Shown: positions 46,567 through 55,788, counted from the stretch's first letter. The stretch: DNA of 64,000 nt from Streptomyces sp. IMTB 2501 (GCF_001953885.1 NZ_MQUS01000006.1:1-64000), one strand, 5' to 3'. Notes: generated by a model from the sequence alone, not told the origin. A program made the numbers and translations.

Positions 46567-46701
46567 TGATAACTACCTCCGATCAACACGACCGAGTGTA
46601 GCTATTTCACTAATCAATGCACCCTGTGCCAACATCAGCAACGTCCAACCCATACGGGAAACTCCCCCAAAAGGGGTGTTTCTTCGCTGCAAGGAGAGCG
46701 T
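46567..46701. promoter_or_regulatory. oxyR-ahpC divergent promoter with OxyR operator-like repeat
   Basis: ATAACTAC at 46569-46576 and GTAGCTAT at 46598-46605 form an inverted repeat (7 of 8 matching) whose centres are about 29 bp apart. This fits a LysR-type binding region overlapping the oxyR start side, from which OxyR would repress itself and activate ahpC. The A/T-rich GCTATTTCACTAATCAATGC beside it is the likely ahpC promoter area. ahpC has AAGGAGAG at 46690 as ribosome site. Confidence 0.55.
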
Positions 46702-47256
46702 GTGCTCACTGTCGGTGACAAGTTCCCCGAGTTCGAACTGACCGCCTGCGTCTCGCTGGAGAAGGGCAAGGAGTTCGAGCAGATCCACCACAAGTCCTAC
46801 GAGGGCAAGTGGCTGGTCGTGTTCGCATGGCCGAAGGACTTCACCTTCGTCTGCCCGACCGAGATCGCCGCGTTCGGGAAGCTGAACGACGAGTTCGCCG
46901 ACCGCGACGCCCAGATCCTCGGCTTCTCCGGTGACTCCGAGTTCGTCCACCACGCCTGGCGCAAGGACCACCCGGACCTGACCGACCTGCCGTTCCCGAT
47001 GATGGCCGACTCCAAGCACGAGCTGATGCGCGACCTCGGCATCGAGGGTGAGGACGGCTTCGCGCAGCGTGCCGTCTTCGTCGTCGACCCGAACCGCGAG
47101 ATCCAGTTCACCATGGTCACCGCCGGTTCCGTGGGCCGTAACCCCAAGGAGGTCCTGCGGGTCCTGGACGCCCTGCAGACCGACGAGCTGTGCCCCTGCA
47201 ACTGGAGCAAGGGCGAGAACACCCTGGACCCGGTCGCGCTGCTGGCCGGTGAGTGA
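46702..47256 (+). CDS. ahpC: Alkyl hydroperoxide reductase, peroxiredoxin AhpC
   Basis: A 184-residue two-Cys peroxiredoxin that reduces organic peroxides. The peroxidatic cysteine is in DFTFVCPTEIAAF and the resolving cysteine region is ELCPCNWSKGENTL. GTG 46702 follows a strong ribosome site. The partner AhpD follows after 3 bp, replacing AhpF as in other actinobacteria. Control is by the divergent OxyR. Confidence 0.96.
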   Translation: MLTVGDKFPEFELTACVSLEKGKEFEQIHHKSYEGKWLVVFAWPKDFTFVCPTEIAAFGKLNDEFADRDAQILGFSGDSEFVHHAWRKDHPDLTDLPFPMMADSKHELMRDLGIEGEDGFAQRAVFVVDPNREIQFTMVTAGSVGRNPKEVLRVLDALQTDELCPCNWSKGENTLDPVALLAGE

Positions 47257-47259
47257 CCC

Positions 47260-47802
47260 ATGTCGCTCGACTCGCTGAAGTCCCGCGTCCCGGACTACGC
47301 CAAGGACCTCAAGCTCAACCTGGGCTCGGTCATAGGCAACTCCGAACTGCCGGCGCAGCAGCTGTGGGGCACCGTGCTGGCGACCGCCATCGCCTCGCGT
47401 TCCCCGATCGTGCTGCGTGAGCTGGAGCCGGAGGCGAAGGCGAACCTCTCGCCCGAGGCGTACACGGCCGCGAAGGCCGCCGCCGCGGTGATGGCGATGA
47501 ACAACGTCTTCTACCGGACGCGTCATCTGCTGTCCGACCACGAGTACGGCACCCTGCGCGCGGGCCTGCGGATGAACGTCATCGGCAACCCCGGCGTGGA
47601 GAAGGCCGACTTCGAGCTGTGGTCGTTCGCGGTCTCCGCGATCAACGGCTGCGGCATGTGCCTGGACTCGCACGAGCAGGTGCTGCGCAAGGCCGGCGTG
47701 GAGCGCGACGTGATCCAGGAGGCGTTCAAGATCGCCTCCGTGGTTCAGGCCGTCGGTGTCACGCTGGACGCCGAGGCCGTGCTGGCCGAGTCGGCCGAGT
47801 AA
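47260..47802 (+). CDS. ahpD: Alkyl hydroperoxide reductase AhpD
   Basis: A 180-residue alkylhydroperoxidase of the CMD/AhpD family that regenerates AhpC using lipoylated proteins. The redox motif is in [22 protein letters not shown] (Cys-x-x-Cys with the following His), and the proton-relay histidines and [13 protein letters not shown] segment are present. It is co-transcribed with ahpC and ends before a strong terminator. Confidence 0.96.
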   Translation: MSLDSLKSRVPDYAKDLKLNLGSVIGNSELPAQQLWGTVLATAIASRSPIVLRELEPEAKANLSPEAYTAAKAAAAVMAMNNVFYRTRHLLSDHEYGTLRAGLRMNVIGNPGVEKADFELWSFAVSAINGCGMCLDSHEQVLRKAGVERDVIQEAFKIASVVQAVGVTLDAEAVLAESAE

Positions 47803-47819
47803 CTCCGTCCCGGCGCATC

Positions 47820-47852
47820 AAGGCCCCTGCCCACCCGATGGGCAGGGGCCTT
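47820..47852 (+). terminator. ahpCD terminator
   Basis: A perfect 14-bp inverted repeat, 47820-47833 against 47839-47852, with a 5-base loop begins 17 bp after the ahpD stop. Confidence 0.85.
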
Positions 47853-48133
47853 CACATGCCCCTCACCATCCCTCGACGTGACATGCACCACTCACCCCGC
47901 TCGGCATCGGAGACCACGCGTAAGCAAAGCATCGAACTATTGCCCGATTCCTCCCTTCGGGTAAGGAAGATCCACACGCGTAGAGTCATAACGGAATTAA
48001 ATTCTCCATTTCCCCGCCGAAATTTCCGTTCGACAGCCACAGAAGCGATCTGATTGGCTCCTACCGACCACTTTCAAGCCGCCAAAGCGCATGCTTTGGC
48101 GGCTACTTGATTGCTTTTCAGAGGGGGAACCTC
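47853..48133. promoter_or_regulatory. A/T-rich leader and hairpin upstream of a secreted-protein gene
   Basis: With the ahpCD terminator this makes a gap of about 330 bp without a gene. It is A/T-rich for this genome (47920-48060) and contains GTAGAGT near 47980 as a possible -10. A perfect 12-bp inverted repeat, 48077-48088 against 48093-48104, with a 4-base loop is followed by a T-containing stretch, 30 bp before the start codon at 48134. It could be a terminator/attenuator or a stabilising 5' hairpin. Confidence 0.45.
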
Positions 48134-48676
48134 ATGTCCGTACTCAGCCATGTCTCGGGGAGAACCGCGCTCGCCGCGGCCGCAGCCGGTCTGGGCATCC
48201 TCGGCCTGGCCACTCCGCAGGTCGCCGCCGCCGACCAGCCGGTTCCCAGCATCTCCGGCAAGGCCGACCAGCACACGAGGGCGATCGCGGCGGCGCATCC
48301 CACCGCCGCCGCGGCGGGCGCGACCGTCTGCGGTGCGGGATACGACCTCTACAACGCGCAGCAGCTGCCCGACGCCCGGCGTTTCGCGACTCTCTTCGTC
48401 TACGTCAAGGGAGACAACCCCGCGAGCAACGACGCCCCCACGTGCGCCATCCTCGACAACAACATGTCCGGCGCGAAGTGGATGAAAATCAAGCTCTGCT
48501 CGAACTACACCGATGAGGGCTGCGCGAGTGACGCGGGCGTCTACTCCCAGTACGCCGGGCCCGTCTACCGCAACCACGGCGGCTGCGGCACGGTCACGTC
48601 GCTGATGAGCGGCACCACCTCCAGCTCCAGCCCGCTCATCGTCAACAACGTCCAGAACAGCACGGCCTGCGACTAG
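48134..48676 (+). CDS. Secreted Cys-rich hypothetical protein
   Basis: A 180-residue protein with a Sec signal peptide (MSVLSHVSGRTALAAAAAGL to about residue 33, ending VAAA). The mature part contains six cysteines (ATVCGAGY, APTCAILDN, KLCSNYTDEGCASD, HGGCGTV and the penultimate Cys), probably in three disulfides, and a Ser/Thr-rich tail. I recall similar small secreted proteins in streptomycetes but cannot name a family or function. GAGGGGGAAC is a good ribosome site. Confidence 0.72.
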   Translation: MSVLSHVSGRTALAAAAAGLGILGLATPQVAAADQPVPSISGKADQHTRAIAAAHPTAAAAGATVCGAGYDLYNAQQLPDARRFATLFVYVKGDNPASNDAPTCAILDNNMSGAKWMKIKLCSNYTDEGCASDAGVYSQYAGPVYRNHGGCGTVTSLMSGTTSSSSPLIVNNVQNSTACD

Positions 48677-48701
48677 CAGCTGCTGAACGACCTCTGAACC
48701 G

Positions 48702-48730
48702 GGACTCCACGCGTCTCTCGCGTGGAGTCC
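48702..48730 (+). terminator. Terminator hairpin after the secreted-protein gene
   Basis: GGACTCCACGCG at 48702-48713 pairs with CGCGTGGAGTCC at 48719-48730 around a 5-base loop, followed by a T-rich GTCTTGTTGT, 26 bp after the stop. Confidence 0.8.
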
Positions 48731-48785
48731 GTCTTGTTGTGCCCCTTCCAAGGAAAACACTCGAAGGAAAACGGGGAAAACTTCC

Positions 48786-51700
48786 TTGAGATCCAAGAGA
48801 CGAACTCGCATGCCCCTGGTGGCCCTTGTGGCCTGCGCCGCTGTGACCGGCGGTCTGCTCCAGGCGGCACCCGCGAGCGCCACTCCCAGTTCCCACCCCT
48901 CCGCCCACCCCACCACACCACCGGCGCCCCCTGGCCGAATACCGGACCCGGGCAAGAAGCTCGGCCAGGGCTGGCAGAACAGTCCCGACCGTGCGGTCAC
49001 CGCCGCGGCCGACGCGGACGGTCTGCGTATTCTCGTCGCCGACAGCGACAAGGCGTACGCGTGGAAGACCGTCGCGCTGCTGTCGGAACCGGGCATGCCG
49101 GCGGATTCGTGGATCGGCAACCAGTGCCTGATGGACCACGCGCACGCGGCCGTCGTCTACGCGCCGCGCGCCTTCACCAACAAACCCGACCTGATGCAGG
49201 GCGGCGCGTTCGCCGCCGTAGTCGATCTGACGACCGGCAAGGTGACGAAGCTGCCCTTCACCGCGTCGCTGGCGTCCTTCGACCCGTCCTGCGACACGAC
49301 CACGCACCAGGCCGCGTTCACCGGCTTCCGGGACATGAACGACGCCGCGAGCACACGCACGCGCATCATCACCGTGAACGCGTCCGGGAAGACCACGGGT
49401 ACGGTGGCGGCCAAGGGCGAGATCACGAGCGCCGTACCGGTGAAGGACGGCACGGTCGGCGCACTCGGCAGCCGGCTGGTCCACCTCGACCGCTCCGGCA
49501 GGGTGGAGAACCTCGCGGACGCGGGCAGCACGCCGTTCGACATCCGGCCCGCGGCCGACGGCACGATCGCCTTCGTCGACCGCAAGGGCGACTCCACGGC
49601 TAGCGCCGAGCTGTTCACCGGCCACGGCAAGCCGAAGGGCATCGCCTCGGGCAGGCTCGGCGACCTCGACCTCATGCAGGGCGATGCGGGCCGGGTCTTC
49701 CTGACCGGCCACCCCAAGGGCACTCCCGCCACCGCGGGAACCGGCGTCACCCGCCTCGCCGCCCCGGCCGGCACCGATGTGTCCTCCCACGGCCGTCTCG
49801 CGATCGACCCGGTCCTCACGCCCGGTGTGCACGCCGGTCTGACGCACGTCAAGGACGCGGGCAAGGGCTTCACCAGGTCCCAGGAGCCCGCCCCGCGAAC
49901 CGCGACACCCGACACCGCCGCCGACGAACCCCTGACGGTCACCAGCACCGCCACCACCACCGGGACCAGGCTGACGCAGAGCGTGCAGCAGGACGCCGTG
50001 GACGGCTCGGGCAACGGTCCCTCCCCGGCCCTCGCCACGGCCGGCGGGACACACAACCGGCCGAAGCGCACCTCCGCGAAGACGGCCGTCGTCTCGAACT
50101 CCCCGACCGACGACGACCGTTGGTGCGCCGTCTCCCGCAACGACGTCAACGTCCAGGCGCTGCAGCCGACCTCCAACCAGGTCGAGTGGGCCGTCGACAT
50201 GGCCGTACGCGGTGATCTGAGCGCGGGCTACATCCGACAGGGCGGCTACCGTGCGCAGGCGGGCCTGGGCACCGTCGACCCGCAGGCTCTGTTCCCGCTG
50301 CCGAAGCTGAGCGGCGGCGGCAGGATCCCGGCGAACGTGATCCTCGGCATCATGGCCCAGGAGTCCAACCTGTGGCAGGCCGAGGGCGGGTCGATCCCCG
50401 GGCAGATGGGCAACCCGCTGGCCGCGGTCGACGGCTACTACGGCCACAAGGCCGTGCCCAGCGACCCGGCCGCCTACTGGCAGATCAACTGGGACAAGTC
50501 CGACTGCGGCTACGGCGTCGGCCAGGTGACCGACGGCATGCGGCTGGCCGGTCACGAGAAGGACCACGAGACCAGCCTCTCCCCGGCCCTGCAGAAGCTG
50601 GTCGCGGTCGACTACGCGACGAACATCGCCGCCTCGCTGAAGATCCTCGCCGACAAGTGGAACGAGGTCCACCAGGACGGCCAGAAGATCACCGTCAACA
50701 ACGACGATCCGGCCATGGTGGAGAACTGGTTCACCGCCGTGTGGAACTACAACCTCGGCTTCAACCCTCCGTCGCAGGCCGGCCAGCACTCCGGGCACTG
50801 GGGCCTGGGCTGGTACAACAACCCGGCCAACCCGATCTACGCCAAGGGCTGGGGCCATCCGTTCATGAACACCGACGTGGACGGACCGGCGGCGAACAAG
50901 GACGCGGCCCATCCGCAGGACTGGCCGTACGAGGAGAAGGTGATGGGCTGGGCCGCCTGGTCCCAGGACACCGGCTTCTCCTACGCCACCTCCGGCCGCC
51001 AGGACTGGCCCGGTGAGTCCGGCTTCTCCTCGGCCGGTTTCCGGCCCGCCTGGTGGACCCTGACCACCGACCGCACCGCCGTCCAGCCGCCGCTGGAGGC
51101 GTTCTGCAACTCCAAGAACAACTGCGACACCAGCACGCCGCCGAAGTGCCCGGACGCCGAGTGCTACGCGCAGTACTGGTGGAACCAGCCCAACGTGAGC
51201 TGGAAAGCCGACTGCGCCACCACCTGCGGCCACGAGAACATCAAGTACCAGTCCCTGGTGCAGGAACCGGGGCGCGGCTACCGGCTCCAGACGGGTACGC
51301 CGGTGTGCTCCGGCGCGCCGAGCGGGTCCAAGGTCGTCGCCTCGGTCCCGGACGGAACCCCGACCTGGAGCGACTGCGGGTCGGTCTCGTCCGCGGGAAG
51401 CTTCCAGTTCTCGTTCAACCCCGGCACCGAGGGCCGCTACGAAGCGAAGGCGGACCTGCACCAGGTGGGCGGCGGCTACGGCGGCCACTACTGGTACACC
51501 CACACCCGCGACGCCGCCCACTTCGGCGGTGACGGCGGCTACATGACCATCGACGGCACCTGGACGCTCGGCCAGAACCTCAACTGGGCTCGTGTCCTGG
51601 TCCAGTTGCCCGACACCGGCGCCCAGACCCGGCAGGCCACGTACAGCGTGCTGGGCACGGACAGCACGAGCCCACAGCGGGTCGTGCTCCAGCGTGCGGG

Positions 51701-52775
51701 CGGATGGGTCAGCCTGGGCGCGTTCCACTTCACCGGCACCCCGCGGGTCGAGCTGTCGAACACGGCCAAGGACGGGACCGCGGACGAGGACGTCGCCTGG
51801 GGCGCAGTCGCCTTCCAGCCCCTTCCGGGCAAGCCGGCCAACTCCGTCGTCGCGATGGGTGACTCCTACTCCTCGGGTGAGGGCGCCAGCGCTCCGGGCG
51901 GTGTGGACTTCTATCCGGAGACCGACCACTACGAGAAGCAGAGCGACAAGGCGTGGGACAGCTGCCACCGCTCCAAGTTCGCCTGGTCCAGGCAGGCCGT
52001 CATGCCGGGCCAATCGGTCTCCATCGGGGCCATGGCCGACGCCCTCGACCCGCAGATGGACTATCACTTCGTGGCCTGCTCCGGAGCACGCACCTTCAAC
52101 ATGCTCCGCGACGGCCAGAACAGCGAGATCGCGCAGATCGACGCGGGCTACCTCGACGACAACACCACCGTGGTCACCCTGTCGGTCGGCGGCAACGACG
52201 CCCGGTTCACGGACGTGTTCAACCAGTGTGTGTGGAAGGCCGGGCTGGACCTGTGCCAGGACTCCTCGATCGGCAACAAGGATCCGGACACGGGGAAGGA
52301 CGCCGCCGGTGACACCGGTCCGCTCAAGGACTGGGCGCCCAAGTGGCTGCACGACCAGGTCCGTCCGCGTATCGCGAACGTCCTCAATGAGATCCACAAG
52401 CGTGCCAGGAACGCGCGGATCGTCCTCATGGGCTACCCGCGGCTGCTGTCCGCCGGCGGGCAGTGCATCCCCGGCATCGGCACCGAGGAGGCTCCCTGGC
52501 TGAACTCGGTCGCGGACACCCTGGACGAGGAGATGAAGGGTGCCGCCGCGGACGCCGGAACCCAGTCGGGCGCGAAGGTGGTCTTCGCCGACCCGCGCGA
52601 CGACTTCGAGGGCAAGACCGTGTGCGGTGACCCGGAGGACGTGAACGGCATCGTCAAGACCGGCCTGTCCCACGCGGACAACAGCGGCATCCTTGAGGTC
52701 GGGATGGCGTCCTTCCACCCGAAGATCGCCGGTGCGCGGCTCTACGCGAACGTGCTGGAGAGCGCCCTCAAGTAA
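48786..52775 (+). CDS. Large secreted transglycosylase-like / golvesin-like / SGNH hydrolase fusion
   Basis: A 1,329-residue exported protein. MRSKRRTRMPLVALVACAAV begins a signal peptide (to about residue 32); TTG 48786 supplies its basic head, ATG 48810 is an alternative. Residues 60-340 look like repeated beta strands (propeller-like). Residues 505-690 resemble a lysozyme-like transglycosylase domain: NVILGIMAQESNLWQAEGG with a candidate catalytic Glu, then CGYGVGQVTDGM. Residues 880-1020 match the golvesin C-terminal-like beta domain (EGRYEAKADLHQVGGGYGGHYWYTH). Residues 1025-1329 are an SGNH hydrolase: MGDSYSSGEG, VACSGARTF, SVGGNDARF and ASFHPKIAG. It could act on peptidoglycan or a surface glycan while removing ester groups. 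Confidence 0.85.
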   Translation: MRSKRRTRMPLVALVACAAVTGGLLQAAPASATPSSHPSAHPTTPPAPPGRIPDPGKKLGQGWQNSPDRAVTAAADADGLRILVADSDKAYAWKTVALLSEPGMPADSWIGNQCLMDHAHAAVVYAPRAFTNKPDLMQGGAFAAVVDLTTGKVTKLPFTASLASFDPSCDTTTHQAAFTGFRDMNDAASTRTRIITVNASGKTTGTVAAKGEITSAVPVKDGTVGALGSRLVHLDRSGRVENLADAGSTPFDIRPAADGTIAFVDRKGDSTASAELFTGHGKPKGIASGRLGDLDLMQGDAGRVFLTGHPKGTPATAGTGVTRLAAPAGTDVSSHGRLAIDPVLTPGVHAGLTHVKDAGKGFTRSQEPAPRTATPDTAADEPLTVTSTATTTGTRLTQSVQQDAVDGSGNGPSPALATAGGTHNRPKRTSAKTAVVSNSPTDDDRWCAVSRNDVNVQALQPTSNQVEWAVDMAVRGDLSAGYIRQGGYRAQAGLGTVDPQALFPLPKLSGGGRIPANVILGIMAQESNLWQAEGGSIPGQMGNPLAAVDGYYGHKAVPSDPAAYWQINWDKSDCGYGVGQVTDGMRLAGHEKDHETSLSPALQKLVAVDYATNIAASLKILADKWNEVHQDGQKITVNNDDPAMVENWFTAVWNYNLGFNPPSQAGQHSGHWGLGWYNNPANPIYAKGWGHPFMNTDVDGPAANKDAAHPQDWPYEEKVMGWAAWSQDTGFSYATSGRQDWPGESGFSSAGFRPAWWTLTTDRTAVQPPLEAFCNSKNNCDTSTPPKCPDAECYAQYWWNQPNVSWKADCATTCGHENIKYQSLVQEPGRGYRLQTGTPVCSGAPSGSKVVASVPDGTPTWSDCGSVSSAGSFQFSFNPGTEGRYEAKADLHQVGGGYGGHYWYTHTRDAAHFGGDGGYMTIDGTWTLGQNLNWARVLVQLPDTGAQTRQATYSVLGTDSTSPQRVVLQRAGGWVSLGAFHFTGTPRVELSNTAKDGTADEDVAWGAVAFQPLPGKPANSVVAMGDSYSSGEGASAPGGVDFYPETDHYEKQSDKAWDSCHRSKFAWSRQAVMPGQSVSIGAMADALDPQMDYHFVACSGARTFNMLRDGQNSEIAQIDAGYLDDNTTVVTLSVGGNDARFTDVFNQCVWKAGLDLCQDSSIGNKDPDTGKDAAGDTGPLKDWAPKWLHDQVRPRIANVLNEIHKRARNARIVLMGYPRLLSAGGQCIPGIGTEEAPWLNSVADTLDEEMKGAAADAGTQSGAKVVFADPRDDFEGKTVCGDPEDVNGIVKTGLSHADNSGILEVGMASFHPKIAGARLYANVLESALK

Positions 52776-52790
52776 CAGCCCCTGATCGGT

Positions 52791-52824
52791 GGTGGGGCCT
52801 GAGTACGCGTACTCAGGCCCCACC
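52791..52824. terminator. 34-bp perfect palindrome, terminator
   Basis: Bases 52791-52807 are exactly complementary to 52808-52824 with no loop, 16 bp after the stop of the large secreted protein. Confidence 0.75.
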
Positions 52825-52850
52825 CGTCTCGAACGGAGAGACTTGCCGCC

Positions 52851-53174
52851 ATGAGTGACCATGCGCCTTCCCGCCGCACAACAGGCGAGGACGTCTTCTT
52901 CGCCGTACTGCTGTGGGTTCTGGACGCGATCGTCGGGATCGTCGTCCTGCTGACCGCTCTGGGGTCGACCGGCTTCAACATGTTCGAGCCGGATCGCCAT
53001 GCGGACATGACGCCGGTGTTCTCCTATGTGGCGGGCTTCGCGGGAGTGGTCCTGCTCTCGGCGATCGGCTTGTACCGGGGTGGATACCGGGTGAGCGTGG
53101 GCGCCCAGGTCCTGGCCGCCACCGCGACACTGGCCTTCTGCACCGCCGGTTTCAGCGGGCACCTCACCCTATGA
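52851..53174 (+). CDS. Small three-TM membrane protein
   Basis: A 107-residue protein with three hydrophobic helices (FFAVLLWVLDAIVGIVVLLTAL, VFSYVAGFAGVVLLSAIGLY, VLAATATLAFCTAGF) and a short polar N-terminus. It resembles the small uncharacterised Streptomyces DUF6234 family. ATG 52851 follows GGAGAGAC. It is convergent with the AI-2E gene, with only 4 bp between stops. Confidence 0.68.
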   Translation: MSDHAPSRRTTGEDVFFAVLLWVLDAIVGIVVLLTALGSTGFNMFEPDRHADMTPVFSYVAGFAGVVLLSAIGLYRGGYRVSVGAQVLAATATLAFCTAGFSGHLTL

Positions 53175-53178
53175 CGGG

Positions 53179-54546
53179 CTAGCCGTCCGCCCTCGCGCCG
53201 GGCGACGCCGGTTCCGCGGTGGTCATGGGCACCGCCTCGGACTCCGCCACGGGCGTGGTCCGGTTCATGGCCATCTCCTCGGAGTACACGCGCAGATACC
53301 CCACCACCGTGTTCGTCACCGCCACCAGCGGTACGGCGACCACCGCGCCGCCGATGCCGGCCACCATGCCGCCGGCCGCGACCGTGAGGACGACCGCGAG
53401 CGGATGGACGCGGACGGCGCGGCCGAGGATGAACGGCTGCAGGACGTGGCCCTCGATCTGCTGGACCGCGAGGACGACCACCAGGGTCATGACGGCGGTG
53501 AAGACGCCCTGGGTGACCAGCGCCACGATCACCGCGAGCGCGCCGGAGGCGACCGCGCCGACCAGGGGGATGAACGAGAACAGAAAGATGAACACGGCCA
53601 GCGGGACGGCCATCGGCACGTCCAGGAAGTAGATGCCCATGCCGATGAAGGTCGCGTCGATCAGGGCGACCAGGACCGTGCCGCGGACGTAGGCGGTCAG
53701 GGTGCGCCAGGCGCGCGGACCGGCGCCGGCCACGCCCGGGCGGGCCGCGGCGGGCACCAGCTTCAGGAACCACTCCCAGATGCGCTTGCCGTCGTAGAGC
53801 AGGAACAGCGTCGAGAAGAACACCAGCAGAATGCCGGTCAGGGTCTCGACGATGACCTGGACGCCCTCCAGGCCGAAGGACGTTATCTGGTCGGCGTTGG
53901 CACCGATCGCCTCGCGCAGGTTCTTGGCGATCTGGTTGATCTGTTTGTCGGTGACGTGGAAGGGGCTCTTCAGGAGCCAGTTGCGCAGGTCGTCGATGCC
54001 GGACTGGATCTGGTTGGAGAGCGTGTCGATGTTCTCCATGACCTGCCAGGTCACGAACCAGCCCATCAGCCCTATGACGACGAACCCGCTGATCGCGGTG
54101 AGCGCGGTGGCGGGGCCGCGCGGCACTCCGCGGCGGGTGAGCCGGGCGACCGTCGGCTGCAGCAGCGCGGTGACGAGCAGGGCTATGACGAAGGCGAACA
54201 CCACCAGCTGGACCGCGCTGATGACCCGCATCAGGACCCAGACGGTGCCGGCGAGGACCAGCAGCCGCCAGCCCGCCTCGGCGGCGACCCGTACGCCCCA
54301 GGGGACGGCCTCGGCGGGGTCCGGGCGGGGGCCGGCCGACGGCGCGGGCCGAGGGACGGGCGGTGCGACGGCCTCGGCAGTGGGAGCGGGGTCGGCCGGG
54401 ACGGCCGGTTCGGGTGCGGGTGGCGGGGCGTCCGAAGGCTGCTCGACCTGCTCGCGCTCCACCTCGGCGCGGCGCTCGTCCAGGCGCTCGCTCATCTCGG
54501 TGAGACCGGCACCGAGCCTGCCGAGCCACCCAGGCACTCGCGACAT
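53179..54546 (-). CDS. AI-2E family transporter (PerM-like)
   Basis: A 455-residue membrane protein of the AI-2E/UPF0118 family. A charged and Pro/Ala-rich cytoplasmic N-terminus (1-110) precedes about eight helices. The conserved central and C-terminal blocks are LLVFFSTLFLLYDGKRIWEWFLKLVP, RGTVLVALIDATFIGMGIYFLDVPMAVPLAVFIFLFSFIPLVGA and IEGHVLQPFILGRAVRVHPLAVVL. Members export small molecules or ions (AI-2, Na+/H+). ATG 54546 (MSRVPGWLG) follows GAAGAGGACGG; a longer frame from 54585 is possible. Confidence 0.92.
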   Translation of the reverse strand: MSRVPGWLGRLGAGLTEMSERLDERRAEVEREQVEQPSDAPPPAPEPAVPADPAPTAEAVAPPVPRPAPSAGPRPDPAEAVPWGVRVAAEAGWRLLVLAGTVWVLMRVISAVQLVVFAFVIALLVTALLQPTVARLTRRGVPRGPATALTAISGFVVIGLMGWFVTWQVMENIDTLSNQIQSGIDDLRNWLLKSPFHVTDKQINQIAKNLREAIGANADQITSFGLEGVQVIVETLTGILLVFFSTLFLLYDGKRIWEWFLKLVPAAARPGVAGAGPRAWRTLTAYVRGTVLVALIDATFIGMGIYFLDVPMAVPLAVFIFLFSFIPLVGAVASGALAVIVALVTQGVFTAVMTLVVVLAVQQIEGHVLQPFILGRAVRVHPLAVVLTVAAGGMVAGIGGAVVAVPLVAVTNTVVGYLRVYSEEMAMNRTTPVAESEAVPMTTAEPASPGARADG

Positions 54547-54630
54547 GATCCGTCCTCTTCCCCCGCGTCCCCGCGTGCTCGCCACCTCTCCTCCCCCTGG
54601 AGGTATTCGGGTACGACCGTACAGGGCGAA

Positions 54631-54659
54631 AGCCCCTCCTCGAAGGACGGGGAGGGGCT
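54631..54659 (-). terminator. Terminator of the SLT gene
   Basis: AGCCCCTCC at 54631-54639 pairs with GGAGGGGCT at 54651-54659 around an 11-base loop, beyond the stop of the leftward SLT gene. Confidence 0.7.
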
Positions 54660-54686
54660 ACGCGAGGTTGAGAGCGGCGGCGCGGC

Positions 54687-55388
54687 TCAGTAGTTGCCGT
54701 TCGCCTGCCAGTACGTCCAGGCGTCACAGGGACTGCCGTAACGCTCGTTCATGTAGCTCAGGCCCCACTTGATCTGGGTGGCCGGGTTGGTCTGCCAGTC
54801 GGCGCCCGCGGAGGCCATCTTGCCGCCGGGCAGAGCCTGGACGAGGCCGTAGGCGCCGGAGGAGGCGTTGACCGCCTGGTAGTTCCAGGTGGACTCGTGG
54901 TCCACGATGTTGCTGAAGCACTGGAACTGCCCGGCCGGCACGATCTGCCGTGCGATGGCCTGGACCTGCGCCACCGTGTAGCTGCTCTGGACCGGGAAGT
55001 CGGTGGAGGCCCGCGAGCTGTCACGGCTGGCCGCGGCGGACTTCGCCTCGGCGCGCTGCTTGGCTTCGTCGGCCGCCTTCTTCGCGGCCGCCTGCTTCGC
55101 GATGGCAGTCTCGGCGGCCGCCTTGCGGGCTGCCTCCTCGGCGTCCTTCTTGGCGCTCGCGTCGGCGGCGATGGCCTGGGAGTCGGCCTGCTGCGTCAGG
55201 GACGCGGACTGGACCTGGGCCTGCTGACCCGCGGGTATGTCTGCGAGGAGCGTGGTGTCGGCTGCCGTCGCCTCGGCGTCGTTGTTGTTCTGCGCGACGC
55301 TGCCCGAGGCAACTCCGACGACGCTTCCAACGGCGGTGACCGCGGTGGCCGAGGCCACTGCGAATCCCCGGACCGAAATCCGGCTCAC
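54687..55388 (-). CDS. Secreted lytic transglycosylase-like (SLT domain) protein
   Basis: A 233-residue exported protein. GTG 55388 (MSRISVRGFAVASATAVTAV) begins a signal peptide and is preceded by GGAAGG seven bases away; ATG 55406 is less likely. Residues 65-125 are an Ala/Lys/Glu-rich coiled coil (KKDAEEAARKAAAETAIAKQ). Residues 145-233 form a compact lysozyme-like domain: NIVDHESTWNYQAVNASSGAYGLVQALPGGKMASAGADW, with the catalytic Glu in HESTWN, ending YGSPCDAWTYWQANGNY. It would cleave peptidoglycan during growth or development. A long structured leader precedes it. Confidence 0.9.
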   Translation of the reverse strand: MSRISVRGFAVASATAVTAVGSVVGVASGSVAQNNNDAEATAADTTLLADIPAGQQAQVQSASLTQQADSQAIAADASAKKDAEEAARKAAAETAIAKQAAAKKAADEAKQRAEAKSAAASRDSSRASTDFPVQSSYTVAQVQAIARQIVPAGQFQCFSNIVDHESTWNYQAVNASSGAYGLVQALPGGKMASAGADWQTNPATQIKWGLSYMNERYGSPCDAWTYWQANGNY

Positions 55389-55788
55389 ACGGTTTCCTTC
55401 CAGCATCGCCCGCTTCGGTGACCCTGGCGGACGCAATCGTGCCCCTGACACTGGCCTCCCAACTGCGGGGTCACGGGAGGCACGGACCCGGTGGGCAACT
55501 CCCCCTCCGGGGAGCGCCGCGTGGTGCTCGGGCGGCATACGACGAACTTTATGGAGTTGGTGGTGCTTCTGTGGTGCCGTACCGCTGGCGGTACAGGTGT
55601 GTCGTATGCGGGGCCTGACAGGAGTGAGACTCTGCCGTAACCGGACGCCGCGTGGCAATTCTGTGTTGCGTGTGAAAGCTCACATCTCGTTTGCCCCAGG
55701 GGATTTCTGGAAAGCTCCACGCGCGAAGGCGCCGCCCGGCTAGGCTCTTGGCCTTTGCCGGACGGCGCCAACTGCTGTGCGGGTGGGG
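55389..55788 (-). promoter_or_regulatory. Structured leader of the SLT gene (possible riboswitch)
   Basis: No gene lies in these 400 bp. Inverted repeats 55535-55543 against 55601-55609 (9 bp) enclose a smaller perfect hairpin, 55579-55585 against 55588-55594, suggesting a folded RNA. Nearer the gene, GGGTCACCGAAGCGGGC and the ribosome-site region are GC-rich and could pair with the GGGGTCACGGGAGG stretch near 55475. In Streptomyces, genes for cell-wall lytic enzymes are often controlled by c-di-AMP (ydaO-type) riboswitches, but I could not match the consensus with confidence. Confidence 0.4.

Noticed and set aside
48642..53162. A 1,506-codon open frame on the reverse strand opposite the large secreted protein
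   Set aside because: It mirrors the strongly biased codon use of the forward gene, has low-complexity Val/Gly/Arg sequence and no motifs, while the forward frame has a signal peptide and recognisable domains.
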